Positions 23,501 to 32,128 of a stretch of 64,000 nucleotides of DNA are shown here, piece by piece (within the stretch, counting starts at the first letter, position 1; each line of letters starts with the position of its first letter). The position numbers and the translations under genes were made by a program. The notes beneath the pieces were generated by a model, which ran no database searches, was not told the origin of the DNA, and was given only the letters and a program-made list of their open reading frames with translations. The stretch is from UMGS1312 sp964631595 (lineage in GTDB: Bacteria > Bacillota > Clostridia > Oscillospirales > CAG-272), in assembly GCA_964631595.1 (NCBI GenBank), contig CAZVXL010000003.1:1-64000 (forward strand), written 5' to 3'.

Positions 23501-26268
23501 ATACGAAGAATCTCTTTATTCCGATAGATACGTCTCGGTATTCCGCTTTTTTCTCCTTCAAAGGTAATTCGCTTTGCAGTGCCAAAATCATTGTACTTTT
23601 TCATACGATAGTATCCGGTAGTATCAACACTGATATCGGCAAATTCTTTGACAACTTTCATTCCCGCGATATTCTGCTGTGCCCCGATCTTATCCGACTG
23701 TCTTATACCATGAATAACATATTCGCGTATTTGCCTATATGAAGGGCGATCCACAATATGATCGGCAGCTCTACGCACTAAAACCTGACCGTCGGCAGTT
23801 AAATATTGCATTTCATAATACTTGCCGCCAAACGTAAAAAACTGACCCGGCAAATACTTTTGATAAATTTGCCCGCAAAGTTCGGAACCAAGGTAATATC
23901 GCTCTCCTTTTTCGTCTTCGGAAATGTATCCGGCAGAACGAAGTTCTGACACACACAAGCTCAAAAACTCGCGATCAACAATAGAATATGTTGTTTCCAA
24001 TTTACCGATCTTCAAATTAAATGTCTCTTCCACTTTAATTATATCATGCGTCCATTCGGTATCCCCGAGCTTGAGTGCTTTGGAATAAACTTTATTGACA
24101 GCCTGACGATAATCGTCAGGAAGTTCAGTGTTTTTCGAAACTTCCGAATAACAGTTATACAGTTCGAACCAAAGCTGCTTTTTTAAGTCAAAAACATCAA
24201 CTCCGAGCAATGACAGTTCCTTATCCAAAATATCAGAGCAAACGGGGAAAGTACTCATCATCAATACAAGGCGGAGAATTGTATTGCGATTACTTCTTGT
24301 ATAATCCGCAACAATAAACGGAATCGCCTTTGCATCGGTCTCAAAAACAGAAGCATTATCCGCCATATAATCCCTTAAAAGGTATTCCGAAGAGATTACA
24401 TTAATAAAGCCTTGCTCTGTGGTTCTGGTGGAAAAATCACGAAGTATCTCAAACATATTATACGACTCATCTTCAATAGTCATATAATTGTTTTTTTTCA
24501 CTTCGGCACTCCAAAAATTAGAAGTCGTAACAAATCTCTCATCCATGATCTCTTGACTTGTCGGCAAGCCGGCATATTTCGTAAGATCATAATAATATTG
24601 TTTGTCGATCCACCGAATATCAGTTACAGGAAAAGCTTCGCCTCCGTACCATTTTGTTTTTGAAACCTGATTTTTCAGTGCGGCAAATGATAACTCAGTA
24701 CCCATTCCAAGATATCTTGAAATATTAGGCACAAGGCGATGATGCAGATAATCCTCATCTGCTTCCCAACACATATACGAAGAAGTCCCGAGATGCTTTT
24801 TGGTAGCCGACACCTCCGTTATACTTGTCATCAGCGCATGTGACATCGCATCAACCAAGCCATCGCAGTTCTTATCGCATATACAGTATACTACACTTTT
24901 GTTTACTTCGGTCTTGCACTTCTTGACAAGCAGATTCAGACCTATCTGTGCAGTTGAAATCAGCTTGGATGGTTCAATTATTACAAAAAATCCCACATTT
25001 TCAAGAAATTCAGAATTTGCATTTTGAAGTTCAATATTTAAAACGTCAGATCTTGTAACGATACCTATATCAATATCTTGCTTTTCGGATGTCAAAACGC
25101 CAACATTCCACATATACGGAATATCAGTCACCGATTCAACACCCTTTTCCACCCAATCTTTAATATCATCTTCAATGGAATGTCGTCCCAAAACAATTAA
25201 AACCTTCTGATGACTCAAAAGAACACGGTTCATCGGATAAAAGGCATACGGTATCAAATCGTTATAAAACGGATTATTGAATAAAATGCTTTTTCCGTTC
25301 AACATATCGAGAGAAGAATAGAGATAGTTATGATCAAGCGAATATCCGGTTCGGTTCAATGCATCAAAATAAGAAGCAAAGGAAACGACCTTCGGGTCCT
25401 CGCTTTTTTCAAGTTCACGAATAATTTCATCAGTCGTAACATCATAAGCAAGTGCATTGTTAACACCGGTATTTTCCGCAAGCAGTTTATCACCGAAAAC
25501 AGATCGCAAAAACTTCCGCAGTAAAGAATAGTTGACAATTTTATATGCATCTTCATCTTCACCTAAAATGTACTTGGAATACTCTCGTTTTGTTGCTCCG
25601 TCAAGATAAAATCCAAGTTCTCCAATAACAAAAATACCGAAAACAGGATAAAAAACCGATTTCATTAGTCCTTCGTAGTAAAAATGCCGACTTGCGATCA
25701 TTAACAGTACCGATAATACTACAGCACTGTTATAGAAAAAATTGAACATACTCCGAACCTGAACATAGCTTTCCTTAATACACCACTTGTTCTTGTCCGA
25801 AAAATACTCATAAAAATTCCCAGCCACTTTTGTGTGAAGCTTTCCGTCGGTTTTTACAGCCTTAGACATAATTTGAATGCAAATCTTTTTGAGCACCATG
25901 TAAGCCAAGATCATAACCGTATTTGCAACAAAGAAGACCCAAAAATTCAAATTAAGCCCTGCTATCAATGATCCCACAAACCTTCCAATCCGTCCGATCA
26001 CATTTCCGGCTTGTGTCGGCATCCATGAGGATCCGGATAATGCCAATATCCATTTGGATAAATTGTTCATAAGCTTTATAAGCCACTCGTTTAGAGAATC
26101 CATCAGAAGCATTCCAACGATAGCATAAACCAATGCAATAACAGGCATAAAAAACTGTTTGCTTCGATCTATCTTCGGAAGATTCAACTTCTTGCCGGCT
26201 AAACAAAGAATTACAAAAGGGAGGATCATCGATATCATTTTTGCAATATTAAGAATTACCTCAATCAT
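20551..26268 (-). CDS. Giant membrane protein with zinc ribbon, HELTH metalloprotease motif and transglutaminase-like domain
   Basis: A 1905-residue protein. About five hydrophobic segments lie within residues 1-230. Residues ~320-480 (KVLIVLGRHSIEDDIKDW, VGFFVIIEPSKL) and ~880-930 (PGQFFTFGGKYYEMQYL) faintly recall SF2 helicase cores of the MrfA type, but no Walker A is visible. A Lys/acid-rich disordered linker spans ~1035-1210. Next come a Cys4 zinc ribbon (CDFCG...CLNCG, ~1288-1315), a zincin motif in SMAHELTHIWQY (~1405), and a transglutaminase-like domain with Cys in KKAVCAGYAKAMQYLL (~1719), His in DTHAWNLI (~1743) and Asp in YHIDVTWGD (~1758). It overlaps the preceding gene by 8 bp and starts behind GGGAGGAGTTAT. 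I know no characterised protein of this architecture. Confidence 0.85.
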   Translation of the reverse strand: MIEVILNIAKMISMILPFVILCLAGKKLNLPKIDRSKQFFMPVIALVYAIVGMLLMDSLNEWLIKLMNNLSKWILALSGSSWMPTQAGNVIGRIGRFVGSLIAGLNLNFWVFFVANTVMILAYMVLKKICIQIMSKAVKTDGKLHTKVAGNFYEYFSDKNKWCIKESYVQVRSMFNFFYNSAVVLSVLLMIASRHFYYEGLMKSVFYPVFGIFVIGELGFYLDGATKREYSKYILGEDEDAYKIVNYSLLRKFLRSVFGDKLLAENTGVNNALAYDVTTDEIIRELEKSEDPKVVSFASYFDALNRTGYSLDHNYLYSSLDMLNGKSILFNNPFYNDLIPYAFYPMNRVLLSHQKVLIVLGRHSIEDDIKDWVEKGVESVTDIPYMWNVGVLTSEKQDIDIGIVTRSDVLNIELQNANSEFLENVGFFVIIEPSKLISTAQIGLNLLVKKCKTEVNKSVVYCICDKNCDGLVDAMSHALMTSITEVSATKKHLGTSSYMCWEADEDYLHHRLVPNISRYLGMGTELSFAALKNQVSKTKWYGGEAFPVTDIRWIDKQYYYDLTKYAGLPTSQEIMDERFVTTSNFWSAEVKKNNYMTIEDESYNMFEILRDFSTRTTEQGFINVISSEYLLRDYMADNASVFETDAKAIPFIVADYTRSNRNTILRLVLMMSTFPVCSDILDKELSLLGVDVFDLKKQLWFELYNCYSEVSKNTELPDDYRQAVNKVYSKALKLGDTEWTHDIIKVEETFNLKIGKLETTYSIVDREFLSLCVSELRSAGYISEDEKGERYYLGSELCGQIYQKYLPGQFFTFGGKYYEMQYLTADGQVLVRRAADHIVDRPSYRQIREYVIHGIRQSDKIGAQQNIAGMKVVKEFADISVDTTGYYRMKKYNDFGTAKRITFEGEKSGIPRRIYRNKEILRIELPEFNGRLNDNVRYTITVLFNEVFRTIFAENQPYICAVTDHSFLTGTDVDEPLTYSLKSDSCQLQKNAIYIIEDSQLDLGLTVAVERNLQRIFSIIHDYLDWHMEMLESSLDPQPDPQPPVVFTDPDDAVKSKKKGIKGIFSAIGRGFKRIFDKVKGWFKKKPRKDKKTHGEEQPTDEVPTDISMTPPAKTEDENPIENEAGTQNTGEKTGSEKKKKRIFDWLKRKKKQIEDTSDSEDDISPENTNDDGTSEDDTIETAETSETDVVKEPVEMVESPMMSDAFYSVENDTDATPAFYSERRPYHERYYMLYGKECEPASIDLSGTLDYLSEMGMQKNSLKQVRESKKIAEFVEATYKPGKPDVRYCDFCGTEIFGVEYETLADGRDRCLNCGRTAIKTGEEFRRIFEDVKRNMESFFGIRINAGIKVEMVNSKILHKRLGKAFIPTPKSDGRVLGVAISDKNGYTLLVENGSPRMASMLSMAHELTHIWQYINWNDKAIRKKYGKKMRLEIYEGMAKWVEIQYAYLINEPATAKREEIITSYRDDEYGHGFLRYRANYPFSLGTVITKITPFMNVDTPLAPEFCGSFAVAMPTNEIDPGDTESETPTSGTGVTVPIGPIKGTIQRDPDSLNRYAYSLLNNDEKAVYDTVLETINTFSTEISDFNASVTDAQIKKIIDYIQRDHPEIFWFQHGTTFFFDSATHVVNKLEFKYCMTQDEAEKRQDKIDVATKSFLTSVTDTMSDYEVTLRIYENIIQLVDYDTIGLERQKKDTVSPEVPDDLRSIYGVFVNKKAVCAGYAKAMQYLLNLCGIECTYVTSDTHAWNLIKLEGDYYHIDVTWGDGSDTKKDKARTDAVSYDCFCITTEELTRLEAHTPESDFPLPECTATKCNYYRRQGVYFETYDLERIKSIVCESVKRNKLDVSFKFSSVKAFSEAKKRLADDGRFREVIQFAGLKANVKLNSNYAYSAHDDRSTITFFMTKL

Positions 26269-28477
26269 ATAACTCCTCCCTTGTAAGCATTACTGATTCC
26301 ACATAATCAACCGGAATAACGACCTTGTTCCCCTCTTGGAGAAAATCAATCTTCTTTTTAGAATATATACTCGGCATTTCATACTCGTAATCTTTCAACA
26401 CTGTAAAATCGAATTCGTATGGAGCACATTCACTGATGTGGATTTTTTCAAAATCAACATATTTAGAGAACATTTCATAAATGCTCTTAATGCGATCAGA
26501 TATTTGCATATCATGATAAGAAAGTATTCGTTTTGTTTTAGTAACAGCCGAATCTTTTTTCTTTAAGACAGAAAAATCTCTCATAAGATTGCAAACACAA
26601 CTTAAATAATAGGACAGTTGCGACAAAGCACTATTGATCTGAAGGCAAATTCCACTCATCGTATAATTGAAATGCTTAAAACGATCGACAAGTTTTTTTC
26701 TGAGAACAAACAAATAAACAAAGCCAACAGCGAAAAAGGCTGCCATTGTAACTCCTGTTAGCATTAACGAAAACAAAAACGATCTTGTTGTATTCAAGTT
26801 ACCAAATATCAACGGCAAAAATCCTATGAAATATGCAAGCAAAGCCGACAATCCGACGAATACAGTTTTCTTTTTTGTCATTCTCTGAGAGATCATGTCG
26901 GTGATTTCTTTATTGGATCTTTGTATTTGCTCTGTGAATTTCTTTGTATCAAACAGATGAGTCGCAGCAACCTCTACCATTTTTTGCTCCAATTCATCAA
27001 TATGGTAGCCCACATCTTCAATTTGATTTTCAGACAGTAATAAAGTCCTGTCATCATCAATGAAATTGTTTTCACGAAGCCCTTCAAAAACTGCAGTTTT
27101 CACGGCTCTTCTGGGCTCCCGCAAATATCTTACAAAGCGCTTACTTATATTTCTGTATTGCTTCGACCAATAAACAGTCTCATCGATAGGACAGTCAGAA
27201 GACAATCCGATTCCTTTATACTCAGCATACAATTCATTCTCGTCAGTTTGGGAATTTATTTTAACCGGTATATTGATATCTGATTCAAAAAGTCTTTGAG
27301 CCGTACGATCATCAACAAACGCTTCGCTGTCACGATCCAATTGTAAATTGATATCTTTTAACGATAATTGTGTGGACTTTAATTTGCTAATATATTTTTC
27401 ACAGATCTCTGTTATGATCTCGGAATTGAATTCAATCTGAGCCCTATATACATTATTGGGATTTATTATACCTTTCGGCGTATCATTATTCGCAATAACG
27501 AGTAGTAGGCAGAAAAATTCGATCTGCTTAAATCTATACTGCTTATTATCTTTCGGAAGCATATCAAACAGAATAAATTTAAGTTTATCACTATATAGAT
27601 TAAACTCAGTAAATCTTGACGAAGAATTCTCGTCTTTCTTTTTCCATTTAATATCTTGTTCAACTTTTTCGAAGTCGAATATTCTCGGAGAAATACAAAT
27701 CACCTCTAATGGCAATTTATCTTTCAACGAAAAGTTGTCGGCAATGTTTTTTAGCAATTCTTGCTTTTTCGTGTTTTCAATTAAGCACTCAGTGTATTCC
27801 GGATCAAAATACATCGGATCATTACCAATAAATTTGATAAAATCGAGTATTTCTGCATCGGGAATCAAATCAATGATTCCCGATACATCACCCAACTTAA
27901 TAAAAGAGATCAATAGATCGATCTTATCTTCTGCAATGAACCTTCTCAAAGCATCGCGCTGATACTTATCAAGTCTTGTCGCTGTTTCCAAACAATTCAA
28001 AGCATTGAGTTGCTTCTCCAACATATACTTATATGTTGGCATACGGTCTGAAATCAACAATGAATACTCATCATTGGGAATCACAGATCTACATCCAAGG
28101 TTACCGCTTAATGCAACCGTGAATTTAACTAATGGATTTGAAGCAGCTTTTTCATAGGCCGATATCCTTTGCTCGCGCCTACTTTTCAAACAATCCCAGC
28201 TTCTGTCTTTTCTCGAATAGAAGGATTCGCTATATTCGGTAAAATCAAACGGGTTTAGTTTTTCACAGCCATTATTGCAAATTATAAGTGCACGCCACTC
28301 ATCCTGATGCTCAATCAAACTATATATATCCGGCACCATAGTATCAATGTCAGCTGCGTCTTTATTCCATTCGCAAAAAGCCACCTGCTCCGAATTGTAT
28401 AGCGGTCCAAAAAACATTTTAGTTTCTTCGAAGAGTTCTATTGTTTCTTTTTCGGCAAAAATCACCGTAAACATCAT
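26261..28477 (-). CDS. 738-aa membrane protein of unknown function in the tubulin-like operon
   Basis: I do not recognise this family. The protein is mostly soluble and alpha-helical. The first ~110 residues look like an alpha/beta fold (FTVIFAEKETIELFEETK, WRALIICNNG). Two hydrophobic helices lie at ~530-595 (VFVGLSALLAYFIGFLPLIF and a second ending FVYLFVLRKK), and a helical cytoplasmic tail follows. A coiled-coil-like segment (EQKMVEVAATHLFDTKKFTEQIQ) precedes the membrane hairpin. It starts 30 bp after the tubulin-like gene behind a strong GGGGAGG and overlaps the next gene by 8 bp, so it is likely made in step with both. An adaptor that ties the tubulin-like polymer to the membrane is a reasonable guess. 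Confidence 0.8.
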   Translation of the reverse strand: MMFTVIFAEKETIELFEETKMFFGPLYNSEQVAFCEWNKDAADIDTMVPDIYSLIEHQDEWRALIICNNGCEKLNPFDFTEYSESFYSRKDRSWDCLKSRREQRISAYEKAASNPLVKFTVALSGNLGCRSVIPNDEYSLLISDRMPTYKYMLEKQLNALNCLETATRLDKYQRDALRRFIAEDKIDLLISFIKLGDVSGIIDLIPDAEILDFIKFIGNDPMYFDPEYTECLIENTKKQELLKNIADNFSLKDKLPLEVICISPRIFDFEKVEQDIKWKKKDENSSSRFTEFNLYSDKLKFILFDMLPKDNKQYRFKQIEFFCLLLVIANNDTPKGIINPNNVYRAQIEFNSEIITEICEKYISKLKSTQLSLKDINLQLDRDSEAFVDDRTAQRLFESDINIPVKINSQTDENELYAEYKGIGLSSDCPIDETVYWSKQYRNISKRFVRYLREPRRAVKTAVFEGLRENNFIDDDRTLLLSENQIEDVGYHIDELEQKMVEVAATHLFDTKKFTEQIQRSNKEITDMISQRMTKKKTVFVGLSALLAYFIGFLPLIFGNLNTTRSFLFSLMLTGVTMAAFFAVGFVYLFVLRKKLVDRFKHFNYTMSGICLQINSALSQLSYYLSCVCNLMRDFSVLKKKDSAVTKTKRILSYHDMQISDRIKSIYEMFSKYVDFEKIHISECAPYEFDFTVLKDYEYEMPSIYSKKKIDFLQEGNKVVIPVDYVESVMLTREELYD

Positions 28478-28507
28478 ATTACCTCCCCTAAAAACTTTAG
28501 TTTTATA

Positions 28508-31500
28508 TTATTTAATAAGTGAACGCAGTTCTTCGATTTTTTCATCAAACTTAAATGTGTTGAGCTTCTTGATCTTATTGCTCACCTTACGGAAAACCAT
28601 ATTAACAACACGATTATCGGTGATTTCGGTATTCTTTCTCATAGTATCGTTCTCGTTGTAAGCATCATTGTTGAAATTATCAATAAACAACCTGAACTGA
28701 GCCTCCAATCGACTCGCAAGGAACGGATCGCGATCGGCTTCTTGTTCGTATTTACCCACTTCTTTTTCCAAAACAGCGATAACACTGTCGATCATGATCG
28801 AAAGCTCGTTATCATCCATCTTGGAGCGAGGCAAGGAATTATAATATGCCAGCGGGATTTCAAATACACTGGTAGGAGCCGCATGGCCATCACCTATCTT
28901 AAAATTGGATGTGTCACGAACGAATGTGCTTTCTGCATATCTATGATTAGAGTCAATGTCATACTTGCAACGTTCTTCCTGCATTTCATAAATTTTCGCA
29001 ACAGAAGCTCTGTCTCTATAAAGAGAATCCAACACCTCGTAAAATTCATCACACTCCGTGTTGTTGGAAACAACAAGTGATGTTCTATCGCCTTCTGTAT
29101 CCTCAAGAGCATAGATACGCTTTTGAGCATCATATCTCGAGGACGGATGAGTAATGATCATACCGTGCACAACGCCATACACCAATGCAGAATGGATCTT
29201 GACCATTTCGTCATAATGAGCACTGAGAGATATCTCGGGCATTTCGGTAAGTGAATCCCAACGCTTATCAATATGCAAAGAAATAGTTGAGCTCTTGGTG
29301 GAATCAGGCCCAATATTCTTGATGTAATCGTGATAAGCCTGATAGTAAATACCCGCCTCTTCGTTATACTGTGCATCATCATTATATTCGTCAGGGCTTT
29401 TAAAACGAGACAACATATCAGGTGTAATATTATACATAGCATTGAAGAAATGCATTTCGTATTTCGAAATTGTATTTGTTCCTGTTAATGAAATCTTGAA
29501 AGGCGCTGCCAATTTTTTGATATCGGTATCACGCAATTCATCCAACTTTTTATTGTATGCACAAAGAGATACCAATCTGGGTTCATTAAAGTTTGCGTAT
29601 CCAATTCCGGGGGATGCAAGTTTTTTTCCAAACTTGATCTTATCCCTAATATATTCATCTCTCTTAGAATCAGATATTTCGGGAGCAAACACAATTTCGT
29701 CTTCGTCAGCATTCTCGACTGCCTTAAAATATTCCTTGAATGCACACTCTTGTTTAATAGCGGAAATAATGTTCATATTAAGAACACCGTCACACTCCTC
29801 GCGAACAGACTCCTTGAAGTAATCAATGAGAACTGTGTCGAAAATATCTATTGACGGTTTTGCAAGGACGGGATCATACCGGGCAACGCGCTTATTTTCA
29901 GCATTGGTCTTAATCGCATCGAAAATCCTAGCACATAAATCAGAGGGCAACATCAAATTATCGCCACTCGTCGGGCATATTTGTGTCAATCTATCTAAGC
30001 AAGCACGGTCAGCACAAACATAGGAAATGCTGTTTCCTTCGCTGAACTTAAGCTTATCAACGATTTCATCCTGTGCTTTGGAAAGCAACATTACCTTACT
30101 TTCAAAAGAAGCATAGAATTTTTCAAACTCATCGCAAAGTTGCTGCAAGTAATCCTTAGCAACTTTATAAGACGATTCTTTGAGGGTACTTTCGCAATAT
30201 TCCTTAACCAAATCAGAATAAGCCGCAAACAACTCATTCAACTTTGTCCACAAAGCTTTGTATCCGCCGATTTTTTCAAAAAATGAAGGCTCACTCTTTT
30301 CAAGCTTACATACAGCATCAAAATTAACCTCAACATTTTTACTTGTAAATCCGCCACGAACATCAAAATAATCCCTGTCATTTGCGCTGGGTGAATAAAT
30401 AAGAAGTTCATTAAATGTTTTGGTTACATTTGCCTCGGCCGTCTTATGAGCTTCTTCAAACCTATCTTTTAACGTGTACAAAACATAGCGCATTGCATTA
30501 GGATGCATCACGCCCTCACTGCCATCAAGAAGTTTTTCAATATGGAAAGATTCAACATCTGCCTGAATAGAAGGAGCATCAAACAATATGGAACGAGCCG
30601 CAGATTTTGCCGCAGATGCAGCATTTTTCTTGATCTCGTTTTCATAATTTCTGACCTCGCGAAGATTGGCTTCCGCCTTTCCTCTCAAAGCTTCATTGTT
30701 TTCATAATCCTTTGGCTCACCGTGCTTTTCTGCCTTTTCCTTCAGATTCTTAACTTGAGGATTACTTTCAAATGACTTACGAATTTCGGCATCAAAAGCA
30801 GCCATAAAAGCGCCCATTTTGACATTCATCTCAGCCTGAACCTTATCAACATCATTTGCAAGGTTCCGCTTTATATCGGTATCAAAACGCGATTTTCCTT
30901 TATTAATACGATCCACATAAACTCCCGAAAGAGTCGGTGCAGCTTCAGTTGAATATGCTCTTCTCTTTTTGAACTCGGCTTTTTCTTTTTCAAAAGCTTT
31001 ATCATACTTAAGCCATTCGCCTACGGTTTCACCGTCTCCGATGCAAGAGATAGCTCTTGAATATGCCACATACTCAAGAATATCCTCATAAGGATACTTC
31101 AAAACAGAAGCACCGATACCGCCAAATCGGTTACGTCCCAAATTATCTCCATTGGCAAATTCTTTAATAATATTGTCCTCCATGCCGAAAGCATCCTTTT
31201 CCATAGGTCCGATATTTTGCTCATAAAGGCTCTGTGCGGCAAATTCTTTGTACTGATCAAGAGTCAGCATACTTTCCTGACTCTTATCAACTCTGTCAAG
31301 AAGGAAACAGAAATCAAACGGCAATCCCTCAAGCTTATCTACACCTTTGGTTGTTGTCGGAATATCAATATAAAGATCTTTATATCTTTCCAGATCCTTG
31401 CGGACACCGCAAAATCCGCTTGCTTTGATCATGAATGCATTGATTTCTTTGATCGTTGCATAACCATTTCTACGCAAGCTTTCTTTTTCGGTTTCCGTAC

Positions 31501-32107
31501 TGATAACGGTATCCATAACGCCGGGGAGGAGCAAATAGCCGCGAATGATCGCAGATTTCTCGCGATAATGCTTATGCAAGTACTCACGAATCAGCATACC
31601 AACAGTCATAGCGATACCCGAGCCGGTACCGCCGGCGGCCGATGAAACGATAACAACTCTGAGTGTCTGCTTAAACTCACCGCCGTCTTTAAGGAAAAGG
31701 TCGTCAATCGCTTTGTATAATCCTTGAATTTCACCGGTTTTGATCGTTGCATTTAATGCAAGACGCGATATAGCGCGAACCTGACCTGCACCCTCCGATA
31801 CAGTTTTAGAATAGAGTGTAGTATTATTCGGGAACCAGTTATTGCGAGCATCATCGTCGTTTTTCAAATAATCGAGTACGCTTTGTGTTGAAGATGTTTG
31901 TATCCGAATTACATTCGCTTTGGAATTTTTGATCCACTTAAGATCATTTGCATTGGTATCCATGACAACAAACTTAATATTGTCGATTTCCGAACCTCTG
32001 CAACGCTCTGCGACCTTAGTAACAATATCGGAGCCAATACCGCCGACTCCAACAAACAAAGTTTCCTTAGTAACATTAAATTGAATGTTCTCTTTTTTAA
32101 CCGACAT
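28508..32107 (-). CDS. Tubulin/FtsZ-like GTPase with long C-terminal extension
   Basis: A 1199-residue protein. The N-terminal ~300 residues carry the tubulin-superfamily nucleotide fold: ETLFVGVGGIGSDIVTKV (~16-31), FVVMDTN (~46-52), and the signature SSAAGGTGSGIAMTVGML at ~155-171, matching the GGGTG(T/S)G loop that binds GTP phosphates. The remaining ~850 residues are helix-rich with long charged segments and no recognised domain. It fits the large FtsZ-like families (Tubulin_2 type) rather than FtsZ itself (~350 aa). FtsZ-like proteins linked to vWA genes have been proposed to form membrane-remodelling systems. The RBS is GGGAGGAATATATC before ATG. The vWA gene ends 21 bp upstream. Confidence 0.9.
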   Translation of the reverse strand: MSVKKENIQFNVTKETLFVGVGGIGSDIVTKVAERCRGSEIDNIKFVVMDTNANDLKWIKNSKANVIRIQTSSTQSVLDYLKNDDDARNNWFPNNTTLYSKTVSEGAGQVRAISRLALNATIKTGEIQGLYKAIDDLFLKDGGEFKQTLRVVIVSSAAGGTGSGIAMTVGMLIREYLHKHYREKSAIIRGYLLLPGVMDTVISTETEKESLRRNGYATIKEINAFMIKASGFCGVRKDLERYKDLYIDIPTTTKGVDKLEGLPFDFCFLLDRVDKSQESMLTLDQYKEFAAQSLYEQNIGPMEKDAFGMEDNIIKEFANGDNLGRNRFGGIGASVLKYPYEDILEYVAYSRAISCIGDGETVGEWLKYDKAFEKEKAEFKKRRAYSTEAAPTLSGVYVDRINKGKSRFDTDIKRNLANDVDKVQAEMNVKMGAFMAAFDAEIRKSFESNPQVKNLKEKAEKHGEPKDYENNEALRGKAEANLREVRNYENEIKKNAASAAKSAARSILFDAPSIQADVESFHIEKLLDGSEGVMHPNAMRYVLYTLKDRFEEAHKTAEANVTKTFNELLIYSPSANDRDYFDVRGGFTSKNVEVNFDAVCKLEKSEPSFFEKIGGYKALWTKLNELFAAYSDLVKEYCESTLKESSYKVAKDYLQQLCDEFEKFYASFESKVMLLSKAQDEIVDKLKFSEGNSISYVCADRACLDRLTQICPTSGDNLMLPSDLCARIFDAIKTNAENKRVARYDPVLAKPSIDIFDTVLIDYFKESVREECDGVLNMNIISAIKQECAFKEYFKAVENADEDEIVFAPEISDSKRDEYIRDKIKFGKKLASPGIGYANFNEPRLVSLCAYNKKLDELRDTDIKKLAAPFKISLTGTNTISKYEMHFFNAMYNITPDMLSRFKSPDEYNDDAQYNEEAGIYYQAYHDYIKNIGPDSTKSSTISLHIDKRWDSLTEMPEISLSAHYDEMVKIHSALVYGVVHGMIITHPSSRYDAQKRIYALEDTEGDRTSLVVSNNTECDEFYEVLDSLYRDRASVAKIYEMQEERCKYDIDSNHRYAESTFVRDTSNFKIGDGHAAPTSVFEIPLAYYNSLPRSKMDDNELSIMIDSVIAVLEKEVGKYEQEADRDPFLASRLEAQFRLFIDNFNNDAYNENDTMRKNTEITDNRVVNMVFRKVSNKIKKLNTFKFDEKIEELRSLIK

Positions 32108-32128
32108 GATATATTCCTCCCAGAATAA

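Noticed and set aside
20551..26268. An active helicase in the 1905-aa protein
   Set aside because: No Walker A or clear DExx box is present; only a faint overall resemblance, so no activity is claimed.
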